A stretch of 64,000 bases of DNA, from NCBI GenBank assembly GCA_033060915.1, contig CM065394.1:19489501-19553500 (forward strand), in the 5' to 3' direction. A program made the translations under genes and the position numbers. This document shows, piece after piece, positions 34,508 to 45,484 of the stretch. The DNA is from Euryodendron excelsum (taxonomy: Eukaryota > Streptophyta > Magnoliopsida > Ericales > Pentaphylacaceae). The notes below the pieces were generated by a model that saw nothing but the letters and a program-made list of their open reading frames with translations, searched no databases and had not been told where the DNA came from. Position 1 is the first letter of the stretch; each line of letters opens with the position of its first letter.

Positions 34508-36014
34508 AACCAAGATTAAGAGGCTTCAAGACTGTAACTTTGGGACCTTTTTCTTTTTTCAAACTCTAACTCCAACCCAAAAATATTTTAAGAAAGTTCT
34601 TTCAAACTTGTCTCAATCCAAAATGGCTAGACGCTCACCATTTATCAAAAACTATTTCTAAAATGACTTCAAAACACTCACAACCCTAAGGCAATTCTAA
34701 CCCTTTCTTGGTTAGGGTTTCCTAAGAAAAGTGATACATCAAATACCCATAAGGTTCATATTGGGGTTTCAAACCCTAAATGTTTTACAAAGCCTTTTCC
34801 AAAAAACTATTTTCAAATATCACATTCTTGAAACAACCCTAGGCCTTCTATTGGTTAGGGTTGTCTAAGTTAAAGTGAGATATTCAGATAAGGGTTCTAA
34901 ACCCTTAAGTGTCCAAAACCCTGAGGGAAGTGTCTAGGCCCTTTTCTAAAAATATTTTTCCAAAATCATAGCTGTAAACGAGCTTAATTATCAATTAACT
35001 AATCTCTTAAAGGTAATGAAACATCAAAATACCTTTCTTAAGGTGTTCAAAAACTATTTCCCAAAACCTTTTCTAGACAAGTTCATAAGAGTTTTTATAA
35101 GTCCAAATCCCACTCTTTAAAGTCCTATTTCTAAAGCACTTACAAAAACCTTCAAATTCGATTTTAAAAACACTCCAACATCCAATTTCAAATCAAAACT
35201 CTCTCAAGTTATTTCTAAATTTCAAGTTAAAAACTCTCAAGTTCTCTTTTCCAAAACAAGACTCTAATGAGTCTTCAAAACTTTCCAAAGGCTCCAATCT
35301 GCCTATTTCAATTGGACCTTAAGTCTGAACTAAGACTGACTTGATTCTCGCCAAACGAGATATGTAGGCAACTTTCATAGGTGCTGTCATTACCCTCTTT
35401 TCAACTCAAATGCCCCTTTTCAAAATTTAACCCCAAGTCTCTTTCAAACCATTTTTCAAATTGCATCTTGCATTAAATCATTCACAAAGTGATGATAAAA
35501 ACCACTTTTCAAAACTTTTTAAACTGGACATAAGTGAATAATTAGGAACCGAAGATTCAAGTGACTGAACTTAAGGTGAATAGACATGTAGGTATCGTAA
35601 GGGCAGGGGAGGGTGATGATCTTAGGATATCTTCTCTATGCGTAACCAACTCCCAAACAACAGATCTCTATTTGAAAGACCAAAATCGGAGTCACATTGT
35701 TCAAAAGGGCTTAAAACATTTTCAAAGGTTACCAAACAACCCTATTTTCCAAAACACCTTGTAAGAGGACATTTGCAAATCATTTTCAAAAACCTAAGTT
35801 TAATCCTCGGATTACACTTAGTTTTAGGTGACTTAACACACCTTTAACCATGTTAGGTGACGACTCCAAACCTTTTCCAAAAAGCCCTTAATCAAATTAA
35901 TTCAAGTTCTAACCCCGTCGCACTTGTCCTTCTAGGAGGGCGAGTTCTAATAATGAGTATTGGGTTTCATTCGAGTCAAGACCCAAACTCGGGGCTGAAA
36001 ACCAGGGCATGATA

Positions 36015-36384
36015 GGTAGCCCAATACAAACTGCTTTCCAAGATTTTGGCAGCGATTTTCTTGGACGAGAAATTTCCACCACAAGCTTGGGAGTGACAAA
36101 ACTTCATGACACTATGAAACTCATTGTCAGAAATGCACCTATAAATTACTTGGTTAGAGAATACTTAAACAAATAGGGATCATCCCAAGCAAAGCACCTC
36201 ACATGCCTAAAGAATTTACGTCTATCCATGGAAGACCAATGGGTCAGAATCTCACCCGTAGCTAAAAAGCACATACCAAGGGATAGAAGGTTGTGCAAGT
36301 TTTTGGGAATAAAAGAGATGCTAATCCAGGAAATGTTCATTAATTGAGAGTGTGTCCCATCAAGAGGAAGCCTTGATAAATGAT
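36015..36384 (-). pseudogene. Integrase N-terminal region, truncated
   Basis: Follows RNase H on the minus strand with VNHLSRLPLDGT, TGEILTHWSSMDRRKFF and WDDPYLFKYSL, the linker and zinc-binding lead-in usual for Athila-type integrase. Past a stop near 36149, the AAKILESSLYW motif is readable in another frame and breaks at 36014. The catalytic core is absent. Integrase would insert the cDNA into the genome. Confidence 0.75.
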
Positions 36385-36767
36385 TCACCGCAACACTCTC
36401 CACCTGTTTTTATCCCTAATTGCAATGCGGAATTCGTATAACAAAAGAATCCACTGAATGAGGCATGGTTTTGCATCCACCTTGGTGAGCAAGTACTTAA
36501 GAGCTGTATGACCGGTACAAATGATGACAAAGGAGCCGATTAAGTATGGACAAAACTTGTTCAAAGCAAATACCATGGCTAAGAGTTCTTTTTCGATTGT
36601 GGTATAGTTGATTTAGGCTTCGTTGAGGGTTTTGCTAGCATAGTCAATGACATAGGATTTCTTGTCTACACTTGTCCCCAACATCGTTCCCACAACATAA
36701 TCACTTGCGTCATATATTAGCTCAAAAGGTAAAGATCAATAGTGCGAACCTATAATTTGAGCAGTGG
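36385..36767 (-). pseudogene. RNase H domain, frameshifted
   Basis: Minus-strand frame 36385-36576 reads VFALNKFCPYLIGS, VIICTGHTALKYLL and DAKPCLIQWILLLYEF, characteristic of Ty3/Gypsy RNase H. In the usual YTDHAALKYLL motif the catalytic Asp is Gly here (CTGHTALKYLL), so the domain would be inactive even if expressed. The upstream part (36577-36767) is in broken frames. The domain would degrade the RNA of RNA-DNA hybrids. Confidence 0.8.
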
Positions 36768-37772
36768 TCAAAATCCCTTTAAGCTTTGTAAAAGCTTCTT
36801 GACAAGAAGATGTCTAATCAAACAGAACATCTTGAGATAAGATACGGTTAGGTGAGAGATAGCACTAAACCCTTCAATAAAACGTTTGTAAAAATTGGCA
36901 TGCCCAAGGAAAGACAGTATATCTTTGACACTCCTAGGGGTTGGTAGTTTTTGAATCAATTCAATTTTAGCTTTGTCCACCTTAATCCCTTTATGTGACA
37001 CTATATGTCCTAATACTATACCTTGAGTGACCATAAAATGGTACTTTTTCCAATTAAGTAGAAGGTGACTATCTTCACATCTTTCTAACACCTTCTCAAG
37101 GTGTTCCAAACAACTTTCAAATTTATCTTTATAAACTGAGAAATCATCCATAAAGATCTCTAAAATGTTCTCAACCATCTCACTAAAGATACTCATCATA
37201 CACTTTTGGAAAGTGGCAGGTGCATAGCACAAACCAAAAGGCATTCTCTTGTATGCATAGGTACCAAAAAGACATTTAAAGGTGGTTTTGTCTTGGTCTT
37301 CTGGAGCTATTTCTATTTGGTTATACTTGGAGTACCCATCCAAAAAACAATACAAAGTTTTGTTCGTTACCCTTTCAAGGACTTGATCCACGAATGGAAG
37401 GGGAAAATGGTAATTCCTATTAACCGCATTAAGCCTACGGCAGTTGATGCACATAAGCCACCCGGTTCGAATCGTAGTGGGTACTAGTTCATTCTTAACT
37501 ACTGTGACTCCCGATCTCTTAGGAACCACTTAGGTTGAACTAACCCATTTGGAATCAGAAATTGAGTAAATAATACCCGCATCAAGAGGCTTCAACATTT
37601 CTCCTTTTACAACCTCTTTCATATTAGGGTTCAAGCATCTTTGCATTTGACACACCAGCTTAGACTCTTCCTCAAGGTAAATACAGTGAGTGCACAAAAG
37701 AGAACTAATGCCATGAAGGTCCATAATAGTCCAACCTAGAGCCTTCCTATGGGTTTTCAATATAGCTACCAA
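36768..37772 (-). pseudogene. Reverse transcriptase of the Athila-like element
   Basis: The best-preserved coding piece. The N-terminal frame (37530-37772) holds LNPNMKEVVKGEMLKPLDAG and ends at an in-frame stop (37530-37532); the same frame resumes to 36768. Motifs in order: FPLPFVDQVLE, FLDGYSKYNQIEIAPEDQDK, YAYKRMPFGLCYAPATFQ, the FMDDFSVY active site (usual for Athila, where other families have YxDD), VLGHIVSHKGI and LSFLGHANFYKRFIEGF. It copies genomic RNA into cDNA. One internal stop plus downstream frameshifts make it non-functional. Confidence 0.92.
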
Positions 37773-38013
37773 CTCTTCCTCTTGGCTTATAGAGAAGTTA
37801 GAGAAAACTCTCCCTTACCTAAGAATGCATATTTCAAAGTGGATGGCAAGGGTTTCATTTTTGGTGTATAAGGTTTCTCTTTTGAATAAATTGGTTTAAT
37901 GAAACTAGGGTGTAGAGGTTCAAATGACAGGATCCATTGACCCACATACATGAGCATCCTCTAACCCTATGCGCTGTGTTACCCTCAACCCAACTTGGTC
38001 ACTCTCTAATGAA

Positions 38014-38644
38014 TCATGATTCACTCCTTACTAAAGCCCACTCTAAAGGATCTTCGTAGACCTCTTTCTCAAAATTTTCTTGGATAATAGGCTCTATAAA
38101 ATGAACTTCCTGAATATCCTTATACTCCCCTTTTTGTTTTTCAACCGAAAAGATATTCCTCTCATAAGTTCTATTCTCGAATGATAATTTTAACAACCCA
38201 TTCCTAAAATGAATTATGGTAGTTGAAGTAGCTAGGAATGATCGCCCTAAAATGATTGGAATTTGGTTGTGAGCAAGACTACTCTCAACGGGATGAGTAT
38301 CTAAGATAATAAAATCCACCAGAAAGTATAAGTTATCTACTTGAATGAGAACATCCTTAATGGTACCCCTAGGGATTTTGATAGATCAATCTGCTAGTTG
38401 AAAAATTACATCTGTAGGGTGAAACTCACCTAATCCAAGTTAGTTATAAACAGAATAATAAATTAACACTTGACTCTAAGTCAAGAAGAACACGATCTAT
38501 CGTGTTGCCCCTTATGGTACATGAAATAGTAGGACAACCGGGGTCTTTGAATTTTGGTGCGGTCTTGCATTGCAAGATGGCACTTTGGTTCTCATTCATG
38601 AAGACCATCTTCTTGGCATACAACCTTCTCTTAAAAGTGCACAA
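38014..38644 (-). pseudogene. Aspartic protease region, catalytic motif damaged
   Basis: Frame 38444-38644 reads KFKDPGCPTISCTIRGNTID then LLDLESSVNLL, where Athila-type proteases have D-[LTS]-G-A-S-[IV]-N; the Gly after Asp-Leu is Glu. The C-terminal half (38014-38319, another frame) has IPIILGRSFLATSTTIIHF, the conserved flap-distal ILGRPFLAT region. Between 38320 and 38443 the frame is broken. It would cleave the polyprotein; the present form cannot. Confidence 0.82.
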
Positions 38645-38879
38645 GTCCTTTAAGAACTTGGCATAAGAGGGTATTTTCTTTATAGCATTGAGAATAGGAA
38701 TCTTGACCTTGACTTATTTGAAAACTTCAAATATCTTAGAATTTAGAAGTTCAATTTTGGCCTTGGTTAATCTTTGGGGAAATGGAGCATATTTCAATAT
38801 GCCTATCCCCGTTTTCTTTGATGTACTAAAGGCTTTGATGGGTGTTTCTAAGGACTTTCTCCCATCTTCTCTCTCTTCT

Positions 38880-40503
38880 AACTTCTTTGGCATTCTTCCT
38901 TTCTCCTTTCCTCTCTCACTTTTCTCATCACTCTCCTTAAAAGGCTTCTTCTTATGGGTATGGTTTTGTCAATAACTTTGCCACTTATATGGGTTGTGAT
39001 TGACTGGACTTGTTCACGACTATATTCAGGATTAGTTTTACCCTTGGTGATATGCACTTGCCTAACCAAGTTAGGTTGTGGTTGGGTTAGGAATTGGCCT
39101 GGAACTTGTTGAGTCAAAACTCATGTCCAGTTAGACATTTGCTTTACTATATTCTTTAACAACCTAGTATGTTGATTTAGCACCTTCTCTTGCTCATCCA
39201 CCTTATTGTTAACCCCTCTCATATCAGTGGTAAGTTGATGCACATTGCATTCTATTAGTCTCTTATGAGGAGGTTGATACATTATAGGTTGGGCTTGAAA
39301 AGGGGTTACCAGTTGAGGTTGAGGTTGAAATGGTTGTGGTTGTGGTTAGAAAGGTAGGGGTGGAGCTTGGTAAGGTTAGGGGATTTGAGGCCCTCCTTAA
39401 AATGCTTGAGGGCTTGAAGTACCCTCATTTCTCCACCTAAAATTAGGATGATTCTTCCATCCCGGGTTATATGTGTTAGAGTAGGGGTTGGCCTCATCTT
39501 TTTGGTATTGGTCAATTATATTGACTTGAATATGTAAAGCTTCCTTTACTTATGGGATGACTGGATATGATGAAGTATCATGGTCTGTTGTTTCACACAC
39601 TAAACAACTCATCTCTCTTATAACCTCACTCTCGTTCACATTCACTTTTTGCACCTCGAAGGCTTCTAACTTATAGGAAACAGTGTTAATCCTAGCATTC
39701 ATGTCATCTACCTCCTTAAGTTGAAATAACCCCGTGCCTTGTGGATTTGGCCTAACTTTGGGATTTTGGGTCCCAGTAGTAGCCTAATATTTTACCAAAT
39801 TTGCTAAGTAGTCAAAGTAATTGTGAGCTTCATTGGGATCCTTATAAATAATAAAAAAAAAAGGTCCCAACACACATAGACTCAACAAATTATTTTAATT
39901 GTTGGGTCAACGATGAATAGAAGGTGTTGATGATATGCCAATCCATAAACCCATGATGTGGGTAAGAGTTCAACAAGTCCTTGAACCTCTCCTAACATTG
40001 TAAGAAGGATTCACCCATCATTCGAATATCTAGCAACGAATCGCCTCGGTCCTATGTTCGGGAAAGAATTGTTTTAGGAATTCCCCTTATAATGATGCCC
40101 AAGAATGAATGGACATAGGCATCAATGAATTAAATCATATCTTGGCCTTGTCCTTGAGAGAAAACGAGAAAAGTTTTAAAAGTAAAACCTCCCTTGGATA
40201 TGTATTGTCTATGAACATAGAGCAAGCATCTTCGAATTCATTTATGTATGTGTATGGATTCTCAAAATCCATACCATGAAATGTGGGCAACAATTGCATC
40301 ATGCCCAGCTTGTTATTCAATGTATTTTGATGGACAGGAAAGACTATACATGATTTAGGGGCGTGTCTTGACGGATTCAAGTATCACGAAGGGTCTTAGG
40401 GTGGGGAGCATCAATGTCACCATGGTTGCTCCCTCTTTTGAAATTGACTCCTACATTGTTCAGATTGGGATTGGGATTCATCCCATCATTTATGTTTGTC
40501 ATT
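38880..40503 (-). pseudogene. gag of the Athila-like element, multiple frameshifts
   Basis: The N-terminal piece 40135-40380 reads MMQLLPTFHGMDFENPYTYI, FEDACSMF and LKLFSFSLKDKAK, typical Athila gag. Further down, FLKQFFPEHRTEA (about 40050) and RFKDLLNSYPHHG-like text (about 39970) continue in other frames, then YNPGWKNHPNFRWRN near 39470 and a Gln/Pro-rich tail, and finally a Lys/Arg-rich stretch (38880-39117). At least four frame changes or stops separate these. The start near 40503 is a guess. It would form the particle shell. Confidence 0.82.
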
Positions 40504-41082
40504 GGAATTGGTCCTAAATCAACAACCAATGGTAGACCAGGATTAGGAGCTCTAACGGGTTAAGGGATAAGGTTATGATCAATTCTCACTAAATGGTTAT
40601 GTCTGTCCTAATATATTATGATATGCAAATATAATGCACATATAAGAGACCATCCGAGTCTCAAGCAACATAACATAACCAAATTCCTTCCATCAATTTC
40701 CTTTCGAACCCTCCAATATCTATAGAAATTTATCCACCAATTGAAGCAATTCAAAATGAATCCACCCAACTGATACTTCCAGTCTCCTTGGGCAAAAGCA
40801 ATACCACCAATAAACATATAACACATAGTTATATCCACCAATTGCTATCCACCGATTGAGCAGTCAATGCAATTCAAAGTTCTATACTAGTCAAGCAAAA
40901 ACAATCCTAAAATCATAGAAAAATCAAAATCAAACTCTATTATGCTAACACGTAAAAGGGATGAAACAAAGTTACTGATGGCCTTAGTCGATGAACACTC
41001 CATTGTAGTATATTTAATGGAGATGCAATCCACCGGTTACTTTCAAACCCAAGTTCCTTAATGTCTGCTTTTGTGCCTTCGA

Positions 41083-41100
41083 TCCCTGGTAATGACACCA
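41083..41100 (-). other. Primer-binding site of the Athila-like element, tRNA-Asp type
   Basis: Minus strand TGGTGTCATTACCAGGGA corresponds to the standard TGGCGCCGTTGCCGGGGA (tRNA-Asp primer of many plant Gypsy elements) with four changes, all C-to-T or G-to-A. That is the pattern expected from decay of methylated cytosines. Five bases separate it from the LTR end at 41106. Confidence 0.85.
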
Positions 41101-41105
41101 AAACT

Positions 41106-42390
41106 TGATTGCTCCAATAACATGTACTATACAATCGCAAGAGGATTGTGGGCGATGTAGTCTAAATTCGGTAAGCTCTTAATCGAATTTCATAAGGATT
41201 AACCTCAATATAAGTGTAGCAATAAACAAACACTTAATTACCCTAGCATTGAATTACAACCACCAAAATGCATTTAAGCAAACTAAAACAAAAAATATAG
41301 TGATTTTGAGAGTTGGTTTATCTAACTACTTCAAAACAATAAACTCTAAGTGTAAAGATAAATAGAATGACCTTGGATCCAATTGATCCAATCACCAAAG
41401 TTCTTCAAGCATTCAATGAGAAATTTATAATTCAAATCAAAGGTCTCACCACGGACCTTTGATTTGGAGGATTTTGACTATAAAAAAGTAGAAATTCATT
41501 AACAATTGATCTTAGAATTGAATTCTAATGAAGATTTATAGGTTCATACAATCGATTTGTGTAAACCCAATACTAAGAATTGTGCATTGAGGTTACCAAA
41601 CTTAGTTAAGAACCTAGGTTTTCTTAAGAATCTAAATCTTGGAGACCTTGAGTGTTCTTCTAAATTGAATCCAACAAAGAGTTTAGCTAATCATCACCAT
41701 TGCAACATAATTGAAGAATTGAGAAGACAATTGCAATTTGAATTAAATCTATCTATTACAAAGGAAATTCAAAGGTTTCTCTCTCTAAAAGTATATAAAA
41801 TTGCAGAAAATCTAAGTACAATTCGTATTCTAAAGCTAGATCCCCAAATGGGAGTACAAAACTATCTTTTATAGCTGGAAGAACGTTTGAATGCTTTGCT
41901 AATAGGTTTTTTTTCCTCTCTGAATCTTTGATTTTGTTACTCACCTGATTCGAACGGTTCCTAAGGTGCTTCAAACTGTAAAACTAGCTCTTTGAATCTC
42001 CACAACAGTTCGGATAGGGCCCTAGATTGTTGGCCTTTTTGGTTCCTTTAGCTTTATTTCTTACACAATACATAATGAAGTAGTTTAGAACTAAAATATA
42101 ACTAGTAAAACCTATATAAACCTAAGCGAAAAAGATCAAGCCACTACTCTCGCACTTTCTCACGGATCCCACAACTTGTCCATATATGAGAGTTATCTTT
42201 ATTATTTAAACTTTGGAGATATATATAGTATGTTTTGTGTATATATAGTGTCTCCTTTCTCCAGAGAACACATTAATATGATGACGTGGTACACGGTTGC
42301 ACCTAATATTTTCTCCTAATCCTGGCATGAATGACCTATTTTTGGTCGAGCTGTACTTCAGTTAGCCTAGACACCCCTGATTGTGTTTCA
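41106..42390 (-). mobile_element. 5' LTR of the Athila-like element
   Basis: Ends GGAGCAATCA on the minus strand next to the PBS. The penultimate stretch (CCACAATCCTCTTGCGAT) is the usual GTGGAT...-type terminal region. A minus TATAAAAG lies at about 41863-41870. The U3 limit was not found; 42390 is an estimate from where the sequence turns into the opposite-facing LTR. Confidence 0.65.
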
Positions 42391-43640
42391 AAAGTGTAAT
42401 TATAATTGCTTAACTTTTTTTTTTTGTTAGCCTTAGTTTAGGATTTTATATACATTTTTAGTTAGATTTTAGTATTAACTTATTTAAGTTTGCTTTGTAT
42501 GGGTTTTAAGCCTAATTTGGGGCAATTTTGGCACAATTCGGACAAAAGTAAAGAGTGCTGTGAATATAGCCATTCAAACGGGTGAATAGCGTAGTACGGA
42601 TGGATGAATAGAGCCATTCGAACAGGTGAATAGTTCGTTTGAACTAAATAGTGCCCGTTCAAATGGGTGAATAGTGTCGTTTGAACGCTTTCATAGGTTT
42701 GCAAAATTGTTCAAAATTATAGAGGCTCGATTTGCTCATTTGAAGCCCCGTACGACGGTTTACACAAACTCTGTTATTTTTCAGCCTATTTAAGGCAGTT
42801 TTGAGCCCAAACTTCAAGAGCTCTTTTTCTTTTACATATTTTTAGAGTTTTTAGAGAGTTACAGGAGTAGTTTTAGAGAGAGAAACTCTAGATTTCTTTA
42901 TAGTTTTTCATTTTCATTGTAATCAAGTACAATTTCCATAAATTCAAAGCAATTTTCTATGGGATCAAGTAGCTAATCTTTATATTGGGTTCAATTGGAA
43001 AGATCATTCAAGGGTTTCATTGTTTTATTTTCTTAATCTTCCAATTCTTAGCAATTGAAATCTAGATCTCTAAGAACACTTAGATTGTTAATTATGTTTG
43101 GTAATTTCAATTCACAGTTCTTCAATTGGTATTGTCATTGCTCAAATCAACGGTATTAGTCTAAAGCTCTATAATTGATTGTGATTCTAACTTCCATTGC
43201 TATTGAAATCTTGTTCTCCAATGCTAAATCTTCCGAATCGAATACTCTTGATTGTTGTATTTGGTTTGAGTTACCAAACTTCCTTAAAGACCTTGAACAA
43301 CTTGAATGATTAGATCAATTGAATCCAATACTCTTATCTTTACTAGTTTAATCGTGTTTAATATTGCTCTAGTTTAGCTAATTCAACCTTTCAAAAATCA
43401 AATGACTTGTGTTCTCTCTTCATTTCTTTTTAATTCTTTGTGAAGTTGTTTTATTTAGGATTTGATTTTCTCTTGAGCAAATTTCACCATAGTTCTCCAA
43501 TTATAAACTTCTTGTGGATAATCGGCCCCGATCTCACCGGGTTATACTACTTCGCCAACCCTATAGTTAGAGTTAGAAAAGATCACTTCTTAGGCGAAGA
43601 CCCCTCACCATATAACTGTATATACATGTAGATAATTATG
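42391..43640 (+). mobile_element. Plus-strand LTR related to the Athila-like LTR, facing it
   Basis: Plus-strand features: the U3 minisatellite, CCTATTTAAGG (TATA-like, about 42785), a leader with TTTTAGAGAGAGAAACTC, and the terminal phrase GATCTCACCGGGTTATACTA. The segment 43290-43350 (GATTAGATCAATTGAATCCA) aligns with the complement of 41370-41420, so both LTRs are relatives in head-to-head orientation. No PBS follows, so the copy is truncated. Both limits are approximate. Confidence 0.6.
42571..42677. repeat. Five-unit minisatellite of about 21 bp
   Basis: Variants of CCATTCGAACGGGTGAATAG at about 42571, 42592, 42614, 42635 and 42655, lying about 110-215 bp upstream of the TATA-like site. 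Cores are TTCGAAC/GTTTGAAC. Confidence 0.85.
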
Positions 43641-43928
43641 CTATACAATAGAGATCTATTACCAGTGATTTAAATGGAACTCATTTACTTTAAAATATAA
43701 AATTCATATAATGAATTTTTATTACAAAAGTTCCACTATCATATTATTTTGGTAAGGATGAGCCTTTGAAACTTGCCCAAAAATTTTCTCTCTCATCATC
43801 TATGTTACATGCAAGTCTTTAATTTTAAATTCCACAACATTCATGACAAGCCCGACTGGTCAATGGGTCTGCTCCCTAACTAAACCCAGGATATAACAAT
43901 TTATTGATAGCCAAGTACATGTGTGGTG
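43641..43928 (-). other. Possible LTR-start fragment of a third family, and spacer
   Basis: The minus strand from 43898 reads TGTTATATCCTGGGTTTAGT, then ACCAGTCGGGCTTGTC, which looks like an LTR start, but no matching end, PBS or duplication is visible. 43899-43928 is a short spacer before the next LTR. Confidence 0.35.
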
Positions 43929-44735
43929 TGTTAGCACCCAATTTTGGCCACTCGGCAATCTCCTACTCAACCGAAAACACTTACAAGCCAACACATGCAT
44001 ACTCAAGCCTAAACCAGCTTTCCAAATCCAATCCGATCTGCCAACCGCTTCGCGGAAGCAAAATCACCAAAATGCCCCTTATACATTAGTAAATCCAATC
44101 CAGCTCGACACATCTTTCATAAGACGATAAGTCCATTCAAATTCAAAGTCAAATCCAATTGTCTCGTCATTCGAGAAAATTGATCCCTTATTGATGGTAG
44201 GACCATTCAATCTAGTACGACACGATCACTGAGAAAGTTTATTCCCCAGATCGGTAAAGTCCCTTTCACACCCATCTCTGGAAAGTACCTAAGTCCCTGA
44301 GATATAATAGCGGTTCACTTTTGGAGCTTGGTAGCCCGTCAATGTAGAATATCCACTAATCTAGCACGTTCTTTGAGAAAGCACAAACCCCTTAAGAATG
44401 GAAGACCATCCCAACTTGGCACATTCTTTGAGAAAGCACAAACCCCTTAAGAACAAAAGACCTTCCCGGTTTGGTATGACTTTCGAGAAAGTTTATCACT
44501 CAAAGCGGTAAGACCCTTTCAAACCTGTCCACCGAGAAAGTACCAATTCCTTAGGTAAAAGTCCAGACCACATCCAAACCGGTCATTATCGACGCCTGCT
44601 AGCCTGTCTTGGTGAAAAATAGCCATTTGCCCCCAGGGTGCTCGGCACATTCTTCAAAAAAGTATCAAGTTCTCAGAACGGTAAGACCACCATCCAAAGC
44701 CATCCTTAGAAAGTTTGGCATATCTAGTGCCATCC

Positions 44736-44977
44736 AGTCAACCCCAGTTCTTTCCCGGAGGTTCTCCAGTCAAAGTGACCGTTTTGCCCCTAGACATCCA
44801 AACACCTTAGGAGACCACACTGGCTCTAAGTATCAAACCGGCAATACTCCAGTCAACTCTAGTCAAACAAGTCAACCCAGGTCAATAACCTAGTCAACCT
44901 TGGTCAACCTCGGTCAACTCTGCTCAATTCCAGTCAACTCTGGTCAACCCAGTCAACCCCAGTCAATCTTAGTCAAC
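44736..44977. promoter_or_regulatory. Array of 14 W-box motifs in U3
   Basis: (A/G)GTCAA, complement TTGAC(C/T), occurs at 44736 and 44768 and then twelve times between 44851 and 44977, spaced 9-20 bp. TTGACY is the WRKY transcription-factor core. The array ends about 500 bp upstream of the TATA box. The other U3 regions here lack such a cluster. Confidence 0.7.
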
Positions 44978-45476
44978 CCTAGAACTCCGTAAATGAGATG
45001 ATCGTGATCCAGTCACTCTCTTCAACCGTACCAGCTTTGGGAATCAAACTGGTAACCTTCGGGACACTGTCTAGAGTGCCCTGCCTCAATTTCTGGCCAG
45101 GTCCCATCGTCTGACACTTTCCTTTTTCAAACCAGAACCTCCCTGCTCCATTTCGAGTGAAGCATGACTAATTTTTAGCCTTAAACCACTTCTAGAGGTG
45201 CACACCAGCTGTCAAAGGTAGTTATAAATCAACCAGCTTTCTGATCAACCCCCATTTTCAACCCTTATTAATGAACCTGCGCCACTTTTAGTGGCACACA
45301 GTTTAGATTTGGTTGTGCGCCACTAATAGTGGAGCTTAACCCCCATAATCAGTTATGAATCGACCAGTCCCATATTTAGCCTTCTTTCAAGCCCGCATTA
45401 AATCCCCCTTGCGCCACTCTTAGTGGTGCACAACCAAGAATAAAGAGTGTGCCACTTAGCTCCCCTATTTTTGCGC

Positions 45477-45484
45477 TATAAATA
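45477..45484 (+). promoter_or_regulatory. TATA box of the 43929-47617 LTR
   Basis: TATAAATA followed by CAAACCTCTC, 1,548 bp from the LTR start. Confidence 0.65.

Larger units (their letters stand above)
32065..36014 (+). mobile_element. Plus-strand LTR, U3 to 3' end, hosting the LTR at its left
   Basis: Opens in U3 (CTTTGAGAAGGTACCTAAGT), followed by four diverged 150-160 bp monomers (32180-32740), paired GGTGCCACTAGTAGTGG-like repeats (32880-32960), TATA (32970), donor-like AAG|GTAGGG (33150), the body and the conserved block (35310). It ends in a decayed GGGCATGATA at 36014. Immediately after lies minus-strand integrase coding sequence, so this LTR entered an Athila-like element. Confidence 0.8.
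36015..42390 (-). mobile_element. Decayed Athila-like Ty3/Gypsy element, 5' LTR through integrase
   Basis: Minus-strand order: LTR (41106 rightward), PBS 41083-41100, leader about 40504-41082, gag, protease, RT, RNase H, integrase start, cut at 36014. The motif wording of gag, RT and RNase H is that of plant Athila-type elements. All domains carry stops or frameshifts. The rest of integrase and the 3' LTR are not in the window. The right LTR limit is approximate. Confidence 0.85.
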
